This document shows positions 1 through 8,903 of a stretch of 64,000 nt of DNA, in pieces. The translations under genes and the position numbers were made by a program. The stretch is from positions 62,001 to 126,000 of the forward strand of contig NZ_JAFIRA010000004.1 in the NCBI RefSeq assembly GCF_022848905.1, given 5' to 3'. The notes under the pieces were generated by a model that had not been told where the DNA came from, did not search any database, and saw only the letters and a list, made by a program, of their open reading frames with translations. The first letter of the stretch is position 1, and the number at the start of each line of letters is the position of its first letter. The DNA is from Thermostichus vulcanus str. 'Rupite'. GTDB taxonomy: Bacteria > Cyanobacteriota > Cyanobacteriia > Thermostichales > Thermostichaceae.

Positions 1-1
1 C

Positions 2-586
2 CTAGCCAGTGAAGGGGGACAGATCACCACCGAGTTTGATCTATCCGCCCCCGACTTCAACCCCCAGTCCAGCCTCAGAATGGCGGTGAACCAGGGAGCT
101 GAGTTGGCTTTTTTGGCTCCAACCGCCGCAGTGGCACCCCAAGCTTTGGCCTTGGCCCAGGAAAATGCCCTCCAGGAAGGCCCTCTTACCCTCTTGGGGG
201 GAGATGTGCTGTTTAGCTTCAACACGCTGCAACAGGGAGGGGCCACAGTGGAGGGCCTGGTGGTGGCGGTACCCTGGCACCCGGAGATCCCCCGTAACCG
301 CGACTTTGCCCAGGCAGCAGCGCAGCTGTGGGGGGGGCAGGTCAATTGGCGGACGGCTTTGGCCTACGATGCCACCCATGCCTTTTTGCAGGCCTTTAGC
401 TTCGGCTCCACCAACCGCAGTGCAGTCCTCGCCCGTTTGGGTGATCCAAACTTTCTAGTCCAAGACGGGGCTTCTGGGCAGGTGCGCTTTTTGCCCTCCG
501 GCGACCGCGATGCCCCGAACGTGCTGGTGCGCGTTGAACGGGGGAATCGCTCCGGCACAGGTTACGATTTTGTGCCGCTCCCCTAG
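2..586 (+). CDS. ABC transporter substrate-binding protein, type 1 periplasmic fold (C-terminal part)
   Basis: The open frame enters from the left edge and the true start lies outside the window. Visible residues (…SSLRMAVNQGAELAFLAPTA… then a LLGGDVLF strand and LAYDATHAFLQAF near the end) follow the second lobe of type 1 periplasmic binding proteins, the Leu/Ile/Val or receptor-ligand-binding family. Such proteins deliver amino acids or related solutes to an ABC importer. Ligand specificity cannot be read from this fragment. No transporter partner is visible downstream; trpA follows after 51 bp. Family assignment is moderate because the N-terminal half and signal peptide are missing. Confidence 0.6.
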   Translation, partial: LASEGGQITTEFDLSAPDFNPQSSLRMAVNQGAELAFLAPTAAVAPQALALAQENALQEGPLTLLGGDVLFSFNTLQQGGATVEGLVVAVPWHPEIPRNRDFAQAAAQLWGGQVNWRTALAYDATHAFLQAFSFGSTNRSAVLARLGDPNFLVQDGASGQVRFLPSGDRDAPNVLVRVERGNRSGTGYDFVPLP

Positions 587-637
587 GGCTCCCGGCAAAC
601 GCTACAGTGGGTGGTGCTCTGGACTCGACGGATCCCC

Positions 638-1447
638 ATGCCCAGCCCGATTACAGCCCGCTTTCAAGACCTGCGCAACCGAGGAGAAACAGCCCTTATC
701 CCCTACATCACCGCTGGGGATCCCGATCTATCGACCACCTTTGCAGCCTTGCAGGTTTTGGATCAAAACGGTGCAGACCTGATCGAGCTGGGGGTGCCCT
801 ATTCGGATCCCTTGGCGGATGGCCCGGTCATTCAAGCGGCAGCCACCCGTGCCCTTAACCGCGGGGTTACCTTGCGTGCCATTTTGCAGGGTTTGAGTCA
901 GCTTGCTTTGCAAGCTCCCCTCATCCTGTTCACCTACTACAACCCCATCCACCAAATTGGGATCCCGAAATTTATGCAACAACTGCGAACAGCAGGTTGT
1001 GCCGGCTTGGTGGTGCCGGATCTGCCTCTGGAAGAAGCCGAACCCTTGCGACAGGCAGCCCAAGCTGAACAGATGGATCTGATCCTGCTGGTGGCCCCAA
1101 CCAGCCCTGTGGAGCGGATGCACCAGATTGCCCAGCATTCCAGCGGCTTTATCTATCTGGTCAGTACCACCGGCGTGACCGGACAACGGGCTACCCTAGC
1201 GGAGCGGATCCCGACCTTGTTGCAGCAGCTGCGCCAACAAACTCCCTTGCCCATTGGGGTAGGCTTTGGCATCTCCAGTCCGGAACAAGCCCGCCAAATC
1301 GCTCTTTGGGGAGCAGATGCCGCCATCGTCGGCAGTGCCTTTGTGCAGCGTCTGGCGCAGGCAGCTACTCCGGCCCAAGGGTTACAACAGATCGGCCAGT
1401 TCTGTCGGGAGCTGAAAGCGGCCCTTCAGGATACGGCAAAGGTTTAG
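638..1447 (+). CDS. trpA: Tryptophan synthase alpha chain
   Basis: 269 residues, the usual length. TrpA cleaves indole-3-glycerol phosphate to indole and glyceraldehyde 3-phosphate and passes indole to TrpB. Diagnostic motifs are [11 protein letters not shown] near the N terminus, [19 protein letters not shown] (the catalytic Glu lies in ELGVPYSDP), [12 protein letters not shown], and the glycine-rich phosphate-binding end [15 protein letters not shown] chose ATG 638 over an in-frame GTG at 611 because the nine extra residues do not resemble the family. There are no other trp genes nearby, which is common in cyanobacteria where trp genes are scattered. Confidence 0.95.
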   Translation: MPSPITARFQDLRNRGETALIPYITAGDPDLSTTFAALQVLDQNGADLIELGVPYSDPLADGPVIQAAATRALNRGVTLRAILQGLSQLALQAPLILFTYYNPIHQIGIPKFMQQLRTAGCAGLVVPDLPLEEAEPLRQAAQAEQMDLILLVAPTSPVERMHQIAQHSSGFIYLVSTTGVTGQRATLAERIPTLLQQLRQQTPLPIGVGFGISSPEQARQIALWGADAAIVGSAFVQRLAQAATPAQGLQQIGQFCRELKAALQDTAKV

Positions 1448-1860
1448 ATCGACTCAGGGGATCCCGCACTCAGTTTGCCCAAACCTTAAAACAAATGTTT
1501 ACAATTCGCAAGCCCAACGCCCTCAAGATAGCCTTCTTTTTGCCGCCTAAAGCCTATGAACCTCAAGCAGAGCAGAGATTTTGACGGTTATCTTTTTGTA
1601 AATCTTCACAAAACACTCATCCATCCCACGCTATAAAATTAACCTGGATGCTCGGCTGTCTGAAAGTCGCAGAAGTTCTTGACCTGTCTAAAAATTTAGG
1701 GTTTCGGTGGGGGTAGATTTTGATCGAGCCTGCTGCCACAGGATCCCTGGTTTTTGGAGGGCAAAGGGGATCCCTCATCCACGTCCATCTGGGATCCGGC
1801 TTCTGAGAAGTCCAGCCAGTCGCTCATTCGGTTTTTGGAAAGACCAGAAGGAGATCAATC
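1448..1860 (+). promoter_or_regulatory. Upstream region of the phycocyanin operon
   Basis: 413 bp without a convincing gene. It is the only sizeable non-coding stretch ahead of cpcB, so it should carry the operon promoter and a long leader. A TATAAAAT box at 1632-1639 is a plausible -10 element; I do not see a well-spaced -35. That would give a leader of roughly 220 nt, with two GGGATCC palindromes (about 1740-1800). A strong ribosome-binding site, AAGGAG, lies at 1848-1853 just before cpcB. Confidence 0.45.
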
Positions 1861-2379
1861 ATGCAAGACGCCTTTACCCGGGTGATTGCTCAGGCAGATA
1901 CACGCGGTGCTTTTTTAAGTGATCAAGAGTTTGACCGTTTGGCCGCTTTGGTGGCTGAAGGCAACAAGCGCCTCGACACCGTGAACCGCATTACCAGCAA
2001 TGCAGCACAAATCGTGTCCAATGCAGCCCGTTCTTTGTTTGCTCAGGAGCCTGATCTGATCGCTCCCGGTGGCAATGCTTACACCAACCGTCGCATGGCC
2101 GCTTGCTTGCGCGATATGGAAATCATCCTGCGCTACATCAGCTATGCCACTTTGGCCGGTGACAGCTCCGTGCTGGAGGATCGCTGCTTGAATGGCCTAC
2201 GGGAAACCTACATTGCTCTGGGCGTGCCTGCCACCTCTGTGGCCAACGGTATTGCTGCCATGAAGAAAGAGGCCTTGGCCAAGATCATGGATCCGGCAGG
2301 GATTACCCCCGGCGACTGCTCTGCATTGCAAAGCGAAGTAGCCAGCTACTTTGACAAAGCTGCCGCTGCCATTGTTTGA
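1861..2379 (+). CDS. cpcB: C-phycocyanin beta subunit
   Basis: 172 residues, the exact family length. Beta subunit of the phycocyanin disc, the light-harvesting rod of the phycobilisome on the thylakoid surface. Begins [16 protein letters not shown]. The two phycocyanobilin-attachment cysteines are visible: Cys82 in [15 protein letters not shown] and Cys153 in [12 protein letters not shown]. The asparagine that is N-methylated in this family sits in the [17 protein letters not shown] region. First gene of the cpc operon, with AAGGAG 7 bp before ATG. Confidence 0.98.
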   Translation: MQDAFTRVIAQADTRGAFLSDQEFDRLAALVAEGNKRLDTVNRITSNAAQIVSNAARSLFAQEPDLIAPGGNAYTNRRMAACLRDMEIILRYISYATLAGDSSVLEDRCLNGLRETYIALGVPATSVANGIAAMKKEALAKIMDPAGITPGDCSALQSEVASYFDKAAAAIV

Positions 2380-2538
2380 GTTTTGGGTGAAGGCCAGTTT
2401 GGCCATCCCTGAGGGCTCTTTGATCCATGTCTTTTTCTGGTGAGGGCAAGGGCTGAAGTGGGATCCCATCCCTAGGATCAGTTTTTCCCTACAGAAACTT
2501 CGTTAACAACAGAACCGATTTAATTCAGGAGTTGCAAG

Positions 2539-3027
2539 GTGAAAACCGTCATCACTGAAGCGATTGCTTCCGCTGACAACCAAGGGCGTTTCCTCAATGC
2601 CAGCGAATTGCAGTCCGTGTATGGGCGTTACCAACGTGCTGCCGCCTCCCTCGAAGCTGCCCGCGTCTTGACCAGCAACCAGCAAACCCTGGTGCGGGAA
2701 GCTGTGCAGGAAGTGTTCAAGAAGTACCCCTACTTGACCCAGCCTGGCGAAATGGGCCATGGCGATGTCTTCCAAGCCAAGTGTGCCCGTGACATTGGCT
2801 ACTATCTCCGTTTCATCACCTACTCGTTGGTTGCGGGTGGTACTGGCCCCCTTGATGAGTACTTGGTGGCTGGGCTGCGGGAAGTGAACCGCTCCTTCAA
2901 CCTCTCCCCCAGCTGGTACATCGTGGCTCTGCAGTACATCAAGGGTCGTGCCTTGGGCATGCTGAGCGGCCAAGCGGCGAACGAAGCCACCATTTACTTC
3001 GATTACGCCATTAACGCCCTTAGCTAA
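2539..3027 (+). CDS. cpcA: C-phycocyanin alpha subunit
   Basis: 162 residues, the family length, starting with GTG (protein begins [19 protein letters not shown]). An upstream AGGAG at 2527-2531 supports this start. The single phycocyanobilin cysteine is Cys84 in [14 protein letters not shown]; the bilin there is attached by the CpcE/CpcF lyase encoded downstream. C terminus [13 protein letters not shown] is typical. It follows cpcB by 159 bp, longer than the usual cpcB-cpcA spacer, with a GGGATCCC palindrome inside. Confidence 0.98.
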   Translation: MKTVITEAIASADNQGRFLNASELQSVYGRYQRAAASLEAARVLTSNQQTLVREAVQEVFKKYPYLTQPGEMGHGDVFQAKCARDIGYYLRFITYSLVAGGTGPLDEYLVAGLREVNRSFNLSPSWYIVALQYIKGRALGMLSGQAANEATIYFDYAINALS

Positions 3028-3041
3028 GGGATCCCATTGGT

Positions 3042-3075
3042 AGAGATCCCTGCTTTTCAGGCGTGGGTGATCTCT
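3042..3075 (+). terminator. Stem-loop after cpcA, possible transcript attenuator or 3' stabiliser
   Basis: AGAGATC at 3042-3048 pairs with GATCTCT at 3069-3075, and inner bases CCTGC and GCGTGGG can extend the stem. The loop is short and the structure is followed by a pyrimidine-rich stretch rather than a clean T run. It lies 15 bp after the cpcA stop. A leaky hairpin here would explain high cpcBA and lower linker and lyase expression, as is usual for cpc operons. Function is inferred. Confidence 0.4.
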
Positions 3076-3347
3076 TTCTTCGTCTTCCAAATGGAGCAGG
3101 CGGTGGCTCAGGTCTTTCTGGGTTGTCTGTTCTCAAGTCGTTCCATCGACTCGGGCGCACTGGGGGGGACTGGATCGATCTTCTCGGATCTCGAGTTTCT
3201 GCCGTCCGTCTGCTCTCTACACTGTGTTCTGGGCCGCTCCCTGGAGGTAGAGGTTCGGGGATTCCAGAGAAGTCCGTTGGATTTGTCTAGGGTCCGGATC
3301 TCCGCCCAGAACCGCCGTTCCTAACAGAATCCATCTTGGGGAAAGCG
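3076..3347. other. Non-coding spacer between cpcA and cpcD
   Basis: About 270 bp with no protein resembling a known family. Overlapping frames stay open here, but their translations are low-complexity and show no linker motif. Many cyanobacteria carry cpcC rod linkers at this place; I see no remnant of one. An SD-like GGGGAAAG lies just before the cpcD ATG. Confidence 0.5.
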
Positions 3348-3617
3348 ATGTTTGGTCAAAGCACCACCAGTCCTGAAACCCTGACTGAGGCGGGCAGCCG
3401 GGTTTACAAAATTGAGTACACTGGCTTGCTCAACCCTCCCGATGCTCTGGCGACCTCCGACAAGGTTCGCCGCAGTACGGTCAGCGCCACCGTTCCTTAT
3501 GCTCGCCTATCGGCTGAGATGCAACGCATTTTGCGGATGGGGGGCAAAATTGTGCGTGTCGCTGCGATATCCGGAACCAGTGCGGCTCCTGCTCAGAGCA
3601 ACGGTGCTGCTGAATAA
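3348..3617 (+). CDS. cpcD: Phycocyanin rod-capping linker (CpcD family)
   Basis: 89 residues from ATG 3348, preceded by GGGGAAAG; an in-frame TTG at 3336 would add only MGKA. The CpcD-like fold is recognised from SRVYKIEYTGL near the start, VRRSTVSATVPYARLSAEMQRI in the middle and GGKIVRVAAI near the end. This small linker caps the distal end of phycocyanin rods and limits rod length. The C-terminal tail is Ala/Ser rich. It lies between cpcA and cpcE in the cpc operon. Confidence 0.88.
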   Translation: MFGQSTTSPETLTEAGSRVYKIEYTGLLNPPDALATSDKVRRSTVSATVPYARLSAEMQRILRMGGKIVRVAAISGTSAAPAQSNGAAE

Positions 3618-3652
3618 GGGATCATCCGCTCAGTCGGGGTTCATCAGGTTTC

Positions 3653-4447
3653 ATGAACGGTTCTACAACAGCCCGCATGGCCTCTAACACCGCCGTGTTG
3701 CCGCAGCAGCTCACTTGGGAGCAAGCGGTAGCACAGTTGCAGGGGACTGATTTGCAGGATCGTTACTACGCCGCTTGGTATCTGGGTACCGTCCGGGATC
3801 CCCGTGGGGTAGAGCCTCTCCTTTTGGCCCTGCAGGATGAGCTGGATCGCACCGCTTTAGGGGGCTATCCGCTGCGTCGCAATGCCGCCAAAGCACTGGG
3901 GCAAATTGGGGATGTGCGGGCGTTGCCCGGTTTGGTTGAGGCGCTCACTTGTACGGATCTGCACGTGCGGGAGGAGGCTGCCTACGCCTTGGCCCAATTG
4001 CAGGATGGACGGGCTGTGGATCCCTTGCTAGCCCTTTTGCAGGCACCGGAGGTTGAGCAACCTTGGGAAGCGGTAATCGAAGCTTTGGGTCAGCTCAACG
4101 CTCGGCAGGCGGAGGAGGCAATTCGCCCCTTTCTCCAGCATGCTTCAGAGCGAGTCCGTTCGGCGGCAGCTTGGGTACTCTATCGGTTTACACAAGCTGA
4201 GGCACTCACCCAAATTCTGGCGGAACTGCTGGCCCACCCGAATCCCAGCCTGCGACAGGCGGCACTTTTTGATTTGGCTGAATCCGGTTGGGTCGCAGGA
4301 GCAGCGCTGTTGGCAACAGCAGATGTGGCCTTGAATCTGCGCATTAACGCCCTGAAGCGGTTATTTGACGTGGCCCTCCAGTTGGGGCAAGTGCCGCCTT
4401 CTCAGGTGGCGGAGTTGATCATCCCGCAACTGGATCGCCTGTTCTAA
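3653..4447 (+). CDS. cpcE: Phycocyanobilin:phycocyanin alpha lyase, CpcE subunit
   Basis: 264 residues of tandem HEAT/PBS-lyase repeats: DRYYAAWYLGTVRDPRGVEPL, RRNAAKALGQIGDVRALPGL, VREEAAYALAQLQDGRAVDPL and similar units. CpcE and CpcF together attach phycocyanobilin to Cys84 of CpcA. Start ATG 3653 is the first in frame; ATG 3677 would remove eight residues and cannot be excluded, since neither has a strong ribosome-binding site. It follows cpcD by 35 bp and precedes cpcF by 57 bp. Confidence 0.93.
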   Translation: MNGSTTARMASNTAVLPQQLTWEQAVAQLQGTDLQDRYYAAWYLGTVRDPRGVEPLLLALQDELDRTALGGYPLRRNAAKALGQIGDVRALPGLVEALTCTDLHVREEAAYALAQLQDGRAVDPLLALLQAPEVEQPWEAVIEALGQLNARQAEEAIRPFLQHASERVRSAAAWVLYRFTQAEALTQILAELLAHPNPSLRQAALFDLAESGWVAGAALLATADVALNLRINALKRLFDVALQLGQVPPSQVAELIIPQLDRLF

Positions 4448-4504
4448 CCCAATGTCTCCACTGCTGATCCTGTTGATCCTGTGTTTTTGGACTTTACTTG
4501 ACCT

Positions 4505-5146
4505 ATGGCCTCTTTACCTGCTGCTCAAGTGCCTTCTACCGCCGTTGCTCAACTAGCGGCAGAGTTGGAGCAGGCGACTTCTCCCGAAGCATTGCTGCGG
4601 GTGGTGAGAGCGCTGGGGGCTTTGGGGCAAGTGGAAGGGATCCCGTTGTTGATCCGGGCTTTTGGATTCAACCGACCTGCGGTGGGAGAAGCCGCCCTTG
4701 AAGAGGTGCTGCGCTTTGGGGAGTTGGCGGTCAAGCCGCTCCTAGAGCACATGGATGGCTTTGACTACGGGGCACGGGCCTATTCTGTGCGGGCTTTGGC
4801 TCGCATTGGCCATGGGGATGCCTACGGCTTTTTGGTGGAGGCGATTGTGGCAGACTTTGCCCCCAGTGTGCGGCGGGCAGCGGTAAGAGGTCTAGGACGA
4901 GTGGCAGCCCGACGGCCTGTATCTGACCAAGAGCAGGCTTTGCTGCTACTCCAACAGTGCTTAAGCGATGCGGATTGGGGAGTCCGTTATGCCGCTGTCG
5001 GATCCCTGACGGACTTGGCCCGTTCTGGCCTGCCTGAATTACGCTCTCAAGCCCAGGCTGGGATCCAAACCGCCTTGGCTGATGCAGATCGCTTGATCTC
5101 CCTCCGTGCCCAGATGAGCCAGCAAGAGTTGGCTGCTGATCCGTAA
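4505..5146 (+). CDS. cpcF: Phycocyanobilin:phycocyanin alpha lyase, CpcF subunit
   Basis: 213 residues with HEAT-like repeats (SPEALLRVVRALGALGQVEG, YGARAYSVRALARIGHGDA, SVRRAAVRGLGRVAA, WGVRYAAVGSLTDLARSG). Partner of CpcE in the heterodimeric bilin lyase. The short Ala/Glu-rich N terminus before the first repeat and the overall size match CpcF rather than a second CpcE. The gene lies in the usual cpcE-cpcF order, 45 bp before cpcG. Confidence 0.93.
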   Translation: MASLPAAQVPSTAVAQLAAELEQATSPEALLRVVRALGALGQVEGIPLLIRAFGFNRPAVGEAALEEVLRFGELAVKPLLEHMDGFDYGARAYSVRALARIGHGDAYGFLVEAIVADFAPSVRRAAVRGLGRVAARRPVSDQEQALLLLQQCLSDADWGVRYAAVGSLTDLARSGLPELRSQAQAGIQTALADADRLISLRAQMSQQELAADP

Positions 5147-5191
5147 CCTCTGCCCCACTTTGTTTTTCTCGTATCTTCAGGAGCAAAACTC

Positions 5192-5917
5192 ATGTCTCTT
5201 CCTTTGCTTGCCGATCGTCCCACCACCCAAAACGAGCGGGTCACCCGCTACTTTGTCCCCAGCGATGAAACTCCACCTGTCTACCGACCTGACGACCCAA
5301 CGGGAGTGGACAATATTATCCGCGCCGCCTACCGCCAGATTTTCAGCGAGCATCTGATGTTGGAGTCCTTTCGACAGAAGGCACTGGAATCGCAACTGCG
5401 CAACGGGGCGATCTCGGTGAAAGAGTTTGTGCGGGGCTTGGGCAAGTCGGAGGTGTACCGGGATCTGGTCATGATCCCCAACGACAACTACCGCTTTATT
5501 GAGGTCACCTTCCAGCGCTTCTTGGGCCGGGCCACCTACAGCCAACAGGAGCGCATCAAGTACTCCATCATCATTGCTACCCAGGGACTGAATGGCTTTA
5601 TTGATGCCGTGGTGGATAGCGAAGAATACAACACCGCCTTTGGAGATGATGTGGTGCCTTATCAGCGCCGTCGCCTCTCTGAGCGCCCTGCTAATCTGGT
5701 TACTCCTCGCTATGGAGCCCGTTGGCGGGATGTCTCGGGAGTGAAACGGTCAACGCGGGAAGTGGTGCGTACCTATCGCCTCACCCGTCCTCCCAAACCG
5801 GGAGAGCCGGAAAATTTCCTCAACATGGCGCGTATGCTAAATCCTAAGCCTGCCCCCCGCCAGAACATCAGTGTGTTTGACCTGAAGATTCCAGACATGA
5901 CCACCAGCCGTCGCTAG
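5192..5917 (+). CDS. cpcG: Phycobilisome rod-core linker polypeptide CpcG
   Basis: 241 residues. The N-terminal PBS linker domain (about residues 30-170) is clear from IIRAAYRQIFSEHLMLE, LRNGAISVKEFVRGLGKSEVYR, RFIEVTFQRFLGRATYSQQE and YNTAFGDDVVPYQRR. CpcG joins phycocyanin rods to the allophycocyanin core. The basic C-terminal tail (NLVTPRYGARWRD onward) without a hydrophobic helix suggests the ordinary CpcG1 type rather than the membrane-anchored CpcL type. An AGGAG ribosome-binding site precedes ATG 5192. Last gene of the cpc operon. Confidence 0.95.
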   Translation: MSLPLLADRPTTQNERVTRYFVPSDETPPVYRPDDPTGVDNIIRAAYRQIFSEHLMLESFRQKALESQLRNGAISVKEFVRGLGKSEVYRDLVMIPNDNYRFIEVTFQRFLGRATYSQQERIKYSIIIATQGLNGFIDAVVDSEEYNTAFGDDVVPYQRRRLSERPANLVTPRYGARWRDVSGVKRSTREVVRTYRLTRPPKPGEPENFLNMARMLNPKPAPRQNISVFDLKIPDMTTSRR

Positions 5918-5998
5918 ACATGGGGACTGGGTCTCTCTCAAGCCAATACCTGAAGGGATCCCCGCTAGATTGGATATCTAGCTGAAGAATAAATGCAG

Positions 5999-6040
5999 AC
6001 CGATCGATCCGAAGCCTTTCGGGAGGGTCGGTTTGTTGTT
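5999..6040 (+). terminator. Candidate terminator of the cpc operon
   Basis: Outer arms ACCGA (5999-6003) and TCGGT (6028-6032) enclose an inner CCGAA/TTCGG hairpin (about 6009-6022), followed by a T-rich run ending near 6041. A second weaker palindrome, GCTAGAT…ATCTAGC, lies at 5964-5982. Together they sit between cpcG and the next promoter, a sensible place to end the cpc transcript. Confidence 0.4.
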
Positions 6041-6090
6041 CTGGGAATTTGCGGATCTCAGTCCCTGTCAGTCCCTGCAGTAGGATTCGT

Positions 6091-6096
6091 TATAAT
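6091..6096 (+). promoter_or_regulatory. Consensus -10 box ahead of the small gene at 6128
   Basis: Perfect TATAAT, 31 bp before the ATG at 6128. No good -35 is visible at 17 bp spacing; the expected position falls in a perfect 10-base tandem duplication, TCAGTCCCTG at 6058-6077. Probable promoter for the 6128-8894 gene run. Confidence 0.5.
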
Positions 6097-6127
6097 CCTG
6101 GTGACGCTTCTTAACGTTTCAGGTCGC

Positions 6128-6439
6128 ATGAGTAATCCGGTGGTTCGGGCTTTTTTTGTCGGCAAAGCTGTGGCGGACATTCTGCGGGAGCGTTGGGAGA
6201 GTACCCTCACCGATCTTGCTGGGGAAGTGGGTAAGGCTTGGGCTGAGCTGCAGGAGGGTTGGCAAACCTTTGCGGAGGATGTCATTGCCCGAGCTGAGGC
6301 GGAAGCTTCGGTAACGGCACGTGAGATCACTCCTCCCCCCTTTAAGACAGAAGATCTCCAGGCGACCTTAGACGATTTACGGGCGGAAGTGGCGCAGTTG
6401 CGCTCCGAGTTGCAGAAATATCGGAGTCAAAAGGCTTGA
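6128..6439 (+). CDS. Small conserved cyanobacterial protein (DUF6825-like)
   Basis: 103 residues from ATG 6128. Starts MSNPVVRAFFVGKAVADILRE, a beginning I recognise from a cyanobacteria-specific family of unknown function that I believe is DUF6825. The rest is acidic and helical, ending in a heptad-like stretch (LDDLRAEVAQLRSELQKYRSQ) that should form a coiled coil. A longer frame from 5993 is open, but it would cross the TATAAT box and lacks similarity, so I prefer the internal ATG. The stop overlaps the TTG start of the next kinase gene, implying translational coupling. Confidence 0.65.
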   Translation: MSNPVVRAFFVGKAVADILRERWESTLTDLAGEVGKAWAELQEGWQTFAEDVIARAEAEASVTAREITPPPFKTEDLQATLDDLRAEVAQLRSELQKYRSQKA

Positions 6440-8175
6440 GTGCTAGCACGTCCATCTCCCAAACCCTCTTGGGAGCAGAACCTGTTAAACCCTATACGGC
6501 CTACCGTTGGGCGCGGGAAAACTATACTCGCCAGGGTCGTATGCTGGACATCTGGCGGTTTGTCCTCACTTGGCTGGCCTATCTGTGGCTGGATCAGCAG
6601 GCCTGGAGCTACGGCGGACAACCCACACCAGAACGGAAGGCCAAACGCCGGCGGGCCAGGGCCATTTGGATCCGCGAAACCCTGCTCAATTTGGGCCCTA
6701 CCTTCATCAAAGTGGGGCAGTTTTTCTCCACCCGCGCTGATCTGTTCCCGTCTGAATATGTGGAGGAGCTGGCCAAGCTCCAGGATCGGGTTCCCTCTTT
6801 TGGCTACGAACAGGTGGCTGCCATCGTGCAGCAGGAGCTGGGCAAACCGATTGCCAAGATCTACAGTTACTTCGATCCCACTCCCTTGGCCGCCGCCAGT
6901 TTGGGACAAGTCCACCGTGCCAAGCTGAAAACTGGGGAAGAGGTGGTGGTTAAGGTGCAGCGACCGGGGCTAACCCGTCTGTTCACCATCGATTTGGAGA
7001 TCTGCCGGGGGATTGCTGAGTTTTTTCAATACCGCACCCGCTGGGGGGGAGCCGGACGAGATTGGATTGGCATTTACGAAGAGTGTCGGCGCACCCTATG
7101 GGAAGAGGTGGACTACCTCAACGAGGGGCGCAACGCCGATACCTTCCGCCGCAACTTTCGGGATATGCCGCAAATCGCGGTGCCTCGGGTCTATTGGCGT
7201 TACACCTCCCATCGTCTGCTGACCTTGGAATACCTGCCCGGCATCAAAATCAGCGATTACGAAGCCTTGAGCGCAGCGGGGTTGGATCGTAAGGTATTGG
7301 CCCGTTTGGGGGCGGCATCTTATCTGCGGCAGTTACTCAAGGATGGATTTTTCCACGCCGATCCGCATCCGGGCAACATCGCCGTCAAGCCGGATGGCAC
7401 CCTAATTTTCTACGACTTCGGCATGATGGGCCGCATTCGCCCCGGCATCAAAGAAAAGCTAATGGGCACTCTGGCGGGTGTGGTTTCCAAAAATGCCGAA
7501 TTGGTGGTGGCATCCCTGGTGGAGTTGGGGGTGCTGGTGCCCACTGCCGATATGACTCCGGTACGCCGCTCGGTGCAGTACATGCTGGACAATTTCATGG
7601 ATCAGCCCTTCTCCAGCAACCCGGAAGCCATCTCGGTAACAGCAATTAGTGAAGATCTCTACGAATTGGTCTATGATCAACCCTTTCGGTTTCCTGCCAC
7701 CTTCACTTTCGTGATGCGGGCACTGACCACCTTGGAGGGATTGGGGAAGGGGTTGGATCCTGAGTTTAACTTTATGGAAGTGGCCAAGCCCTTTGTGGAG
7801 GAGTTGATGAGCTTGAACGGAGCCGAAACCGAAACCCTGCTGGCCCAAGTCAGTCGTCAGGCCGCCGAGTTCACCAGCAGCAGCCTTAGCTTGCCCCGCC
7901 GCATCGAATCCACGTTGAGCAAGTTGGAACAGGGGGATCTCCGCCTACGGGTGCGCTCTAGTGAGGCGGAGCGCCTGATGCGGAAGTTGAACACCACCAG
8001 CATGGGAATCCTCTACGCTGTCTTATTTGCAACGTTTTTTCTGAGTGGAACTCAGCTATTTTTGGCTGGACATGCTACTTTAACGGTTATCACCTTGGTT
8101 TTGGCCGCCCTCGCCGCTCTTGCTTTAGCCAGGGTACTCTTAAGATTAAAAAATCGGTCAGAGCGATTGATGTGA
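6436..8175 (+). CDS. ABC1/UbiB/AarF-family atypical protein kinase
   Basis: 579 residues. Family marks: LGPTFIKVGQFFSTRADLFP (KxGQ motif), PLAAASLGQVHRA (Ala-rich nucleotide loop), VVVKVQRPG (lysine), EEVDYLNEGRNADTFRRNF, FFHADPHPGNIAV and FYDFGMMGRI (metal-binding Asp). Two hydrophobic helices end the protein (about residues 515-570). Cyanobacterial and plastid ABC1 kinases influence prenylquinone metabolism and thylakoid lipid bodies; the substrate here is unknown. The start is taken as TTG 6436, overlapping the upstream stop; the next in-frame ATG is at 6541 and would cut into the conserved start. Confidence 0.9.
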   Translation: MSASTSISQTLLGAEPVKPYTAYRWARENYTRQGRMLDIWRFVLTWLAYLWLDQQAWSYGGQPTPERKAKRRRARAIWIRETLLNLGPTFIKVGQFFSTRADLFPSEYVEELAKLQDRVPSFGYEQVAAIVQQELGKPIAKIYSYFDPTPLAAASLGQVHRAKLKTGEEVVVKVQRPGLTRLFTIDLEICRGIAEFFQYRTRWGGAGRDWIGIYEECRRTLWEEVDYLNEGRNADTFRRNFRDMPQIAVPRVYWRYTSHRLLTLEYLPGIKISDYEALSAAGLDRKVLARLGAASYLRQLLKDGFFHADPHPGNIAVKPDGTLIFYDFGMMGRIRPGIKEKLMGTLAGVVSKNAELVVASLVELGVLVPTADMTPVRRSVQYMLDNFMDQPFSSNPEAISVTAISEDLYELVYDQPFRFPATFTFVMRALTTLEGLGKGLDPEFNFMEVAKPFVEELMSLNGAETETLLAQVSRQAAEFTSSSLSLPRRIESTLSKLEQGDLRLRVRSSEAERLMRKLNTTSMGILYAVLFATFFLSGTQLFLAGHATLTVITLVLAALAALALARVLLRLKNRSERLM

Positions 8176-8894
8176 TGCGACGACATGCCAGTGCTACGGA
8201 TCCAGGCAAGATCCGCAATAGCAACCAGGATGCCTATTATTGTGATCCCGAAGGCCGTTTCTTTATCGTCGCCGATGGCATGGGAGGACATGCCGCTGGG
8301 GCTACAGCCAGCTTGTTGGCGGTGGAAGCGATTCGCGAGCGGTTGGAGCGAGGCTGGAAAACGGTACCTGCCCCCAAGTTGCTGAGTGAAGCGGTGGAAG
8401 CAGCCAACGACGCTATTCTCAAGGATCAGCGAGAAAACCCGGAACGAGCAGACATGGGTACCACTGTGGTAGCAGTATTAGTGGATCCCAATGACAACTG
8501 CTGGAGCGCCCACATTGGGGATTCGCGCCTCTATCGCCTGCGGGGATCCGAAATGCAGCAAATGACCGAGGATCACACCCTAGTGGCCCGCTCCATTCGA
8601 CAGGGGGAGCTGACCCACGAGCAGGCACGCGCCCATCCTTGGCGACATATTCTCGAGCGCTGCTTGGGCCGACCCGACTCAGGGGCTCCCTCGGTGCAAC
8701 CGATTACGGTTCGTCCAGGGGATCGTCTGTTGCTCTGTAGCGATGGCCTGACAGAAGAGCTAGAGGATGAATTGATCGCCGAATATTGTCTCAAGGTGAC
8801 GGATCTAGAGGAGCTCCCCAATCGGCTGATCGAAGCCGCCAAAGAGCGGGGTGGACGGGACAACATTACGGTGGTGATCGCCGAATACGCCTAG
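8175..8894 (+). CDS. PP2C-type Ser/Thr protein phosphatase (PphA-like)
   Basis: 239 residues, a bare bacterial PPM catalytic domain. Metal-binding and core motifs are present: DPGKIRNSNQDAYY, FIVADGMGGHAAG, AHIGDSRLYRLR, LLCSDGLTEELEDELI and GGRDNITVVIAEY. It removes phosphate from Ser/Thr phosphoproteins using Mn/Mg; in other cyanobacteria a close relative dephosphorylates the PII nitrogen sensor, but I cannot tell whether this is that enzyme. The upstream kinase stop overlaps the start (TGATG), so the two are likely co-translated. Confidence 0.93.
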   Translation: MRRHASATDPGKIRNSNQDAYYCDPEGRFFIVADGMGGHAAGATASLLAVEAIRERLERGWKTVPAPKLLSEAVEAANDAILKDQRENPERADMGTTVVAVLVDPNDNCWSAHIGDSRLYRLRGSEMQQMTEDHTLVARSIRQGELTHEQARAHPWRHILERCLGRPDSGAPSVQPITVRPGDRLLLCSDGLTEELEDELIAEYCLKVTDLEELPNRLIEAAKERGGRDNITVVIAEYA

Positions 8895-8903
8895 GGTCTC
8901 AGT

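Noticed and set aside
41-379. Reverse-strand frame opposite the binding-protein gene
   Set aside because: It is the antisense shadow of a well-supported ABC binding protein.
3037-3324. Open frames between cpcA and cpcD that could suggest a small linker gene
   Set aside because: Two frames are open, but neither translation has a linker, CpcD or other motif, and no ribosome-binding site precedes them. GC-rich sequence gives long chance frames here.
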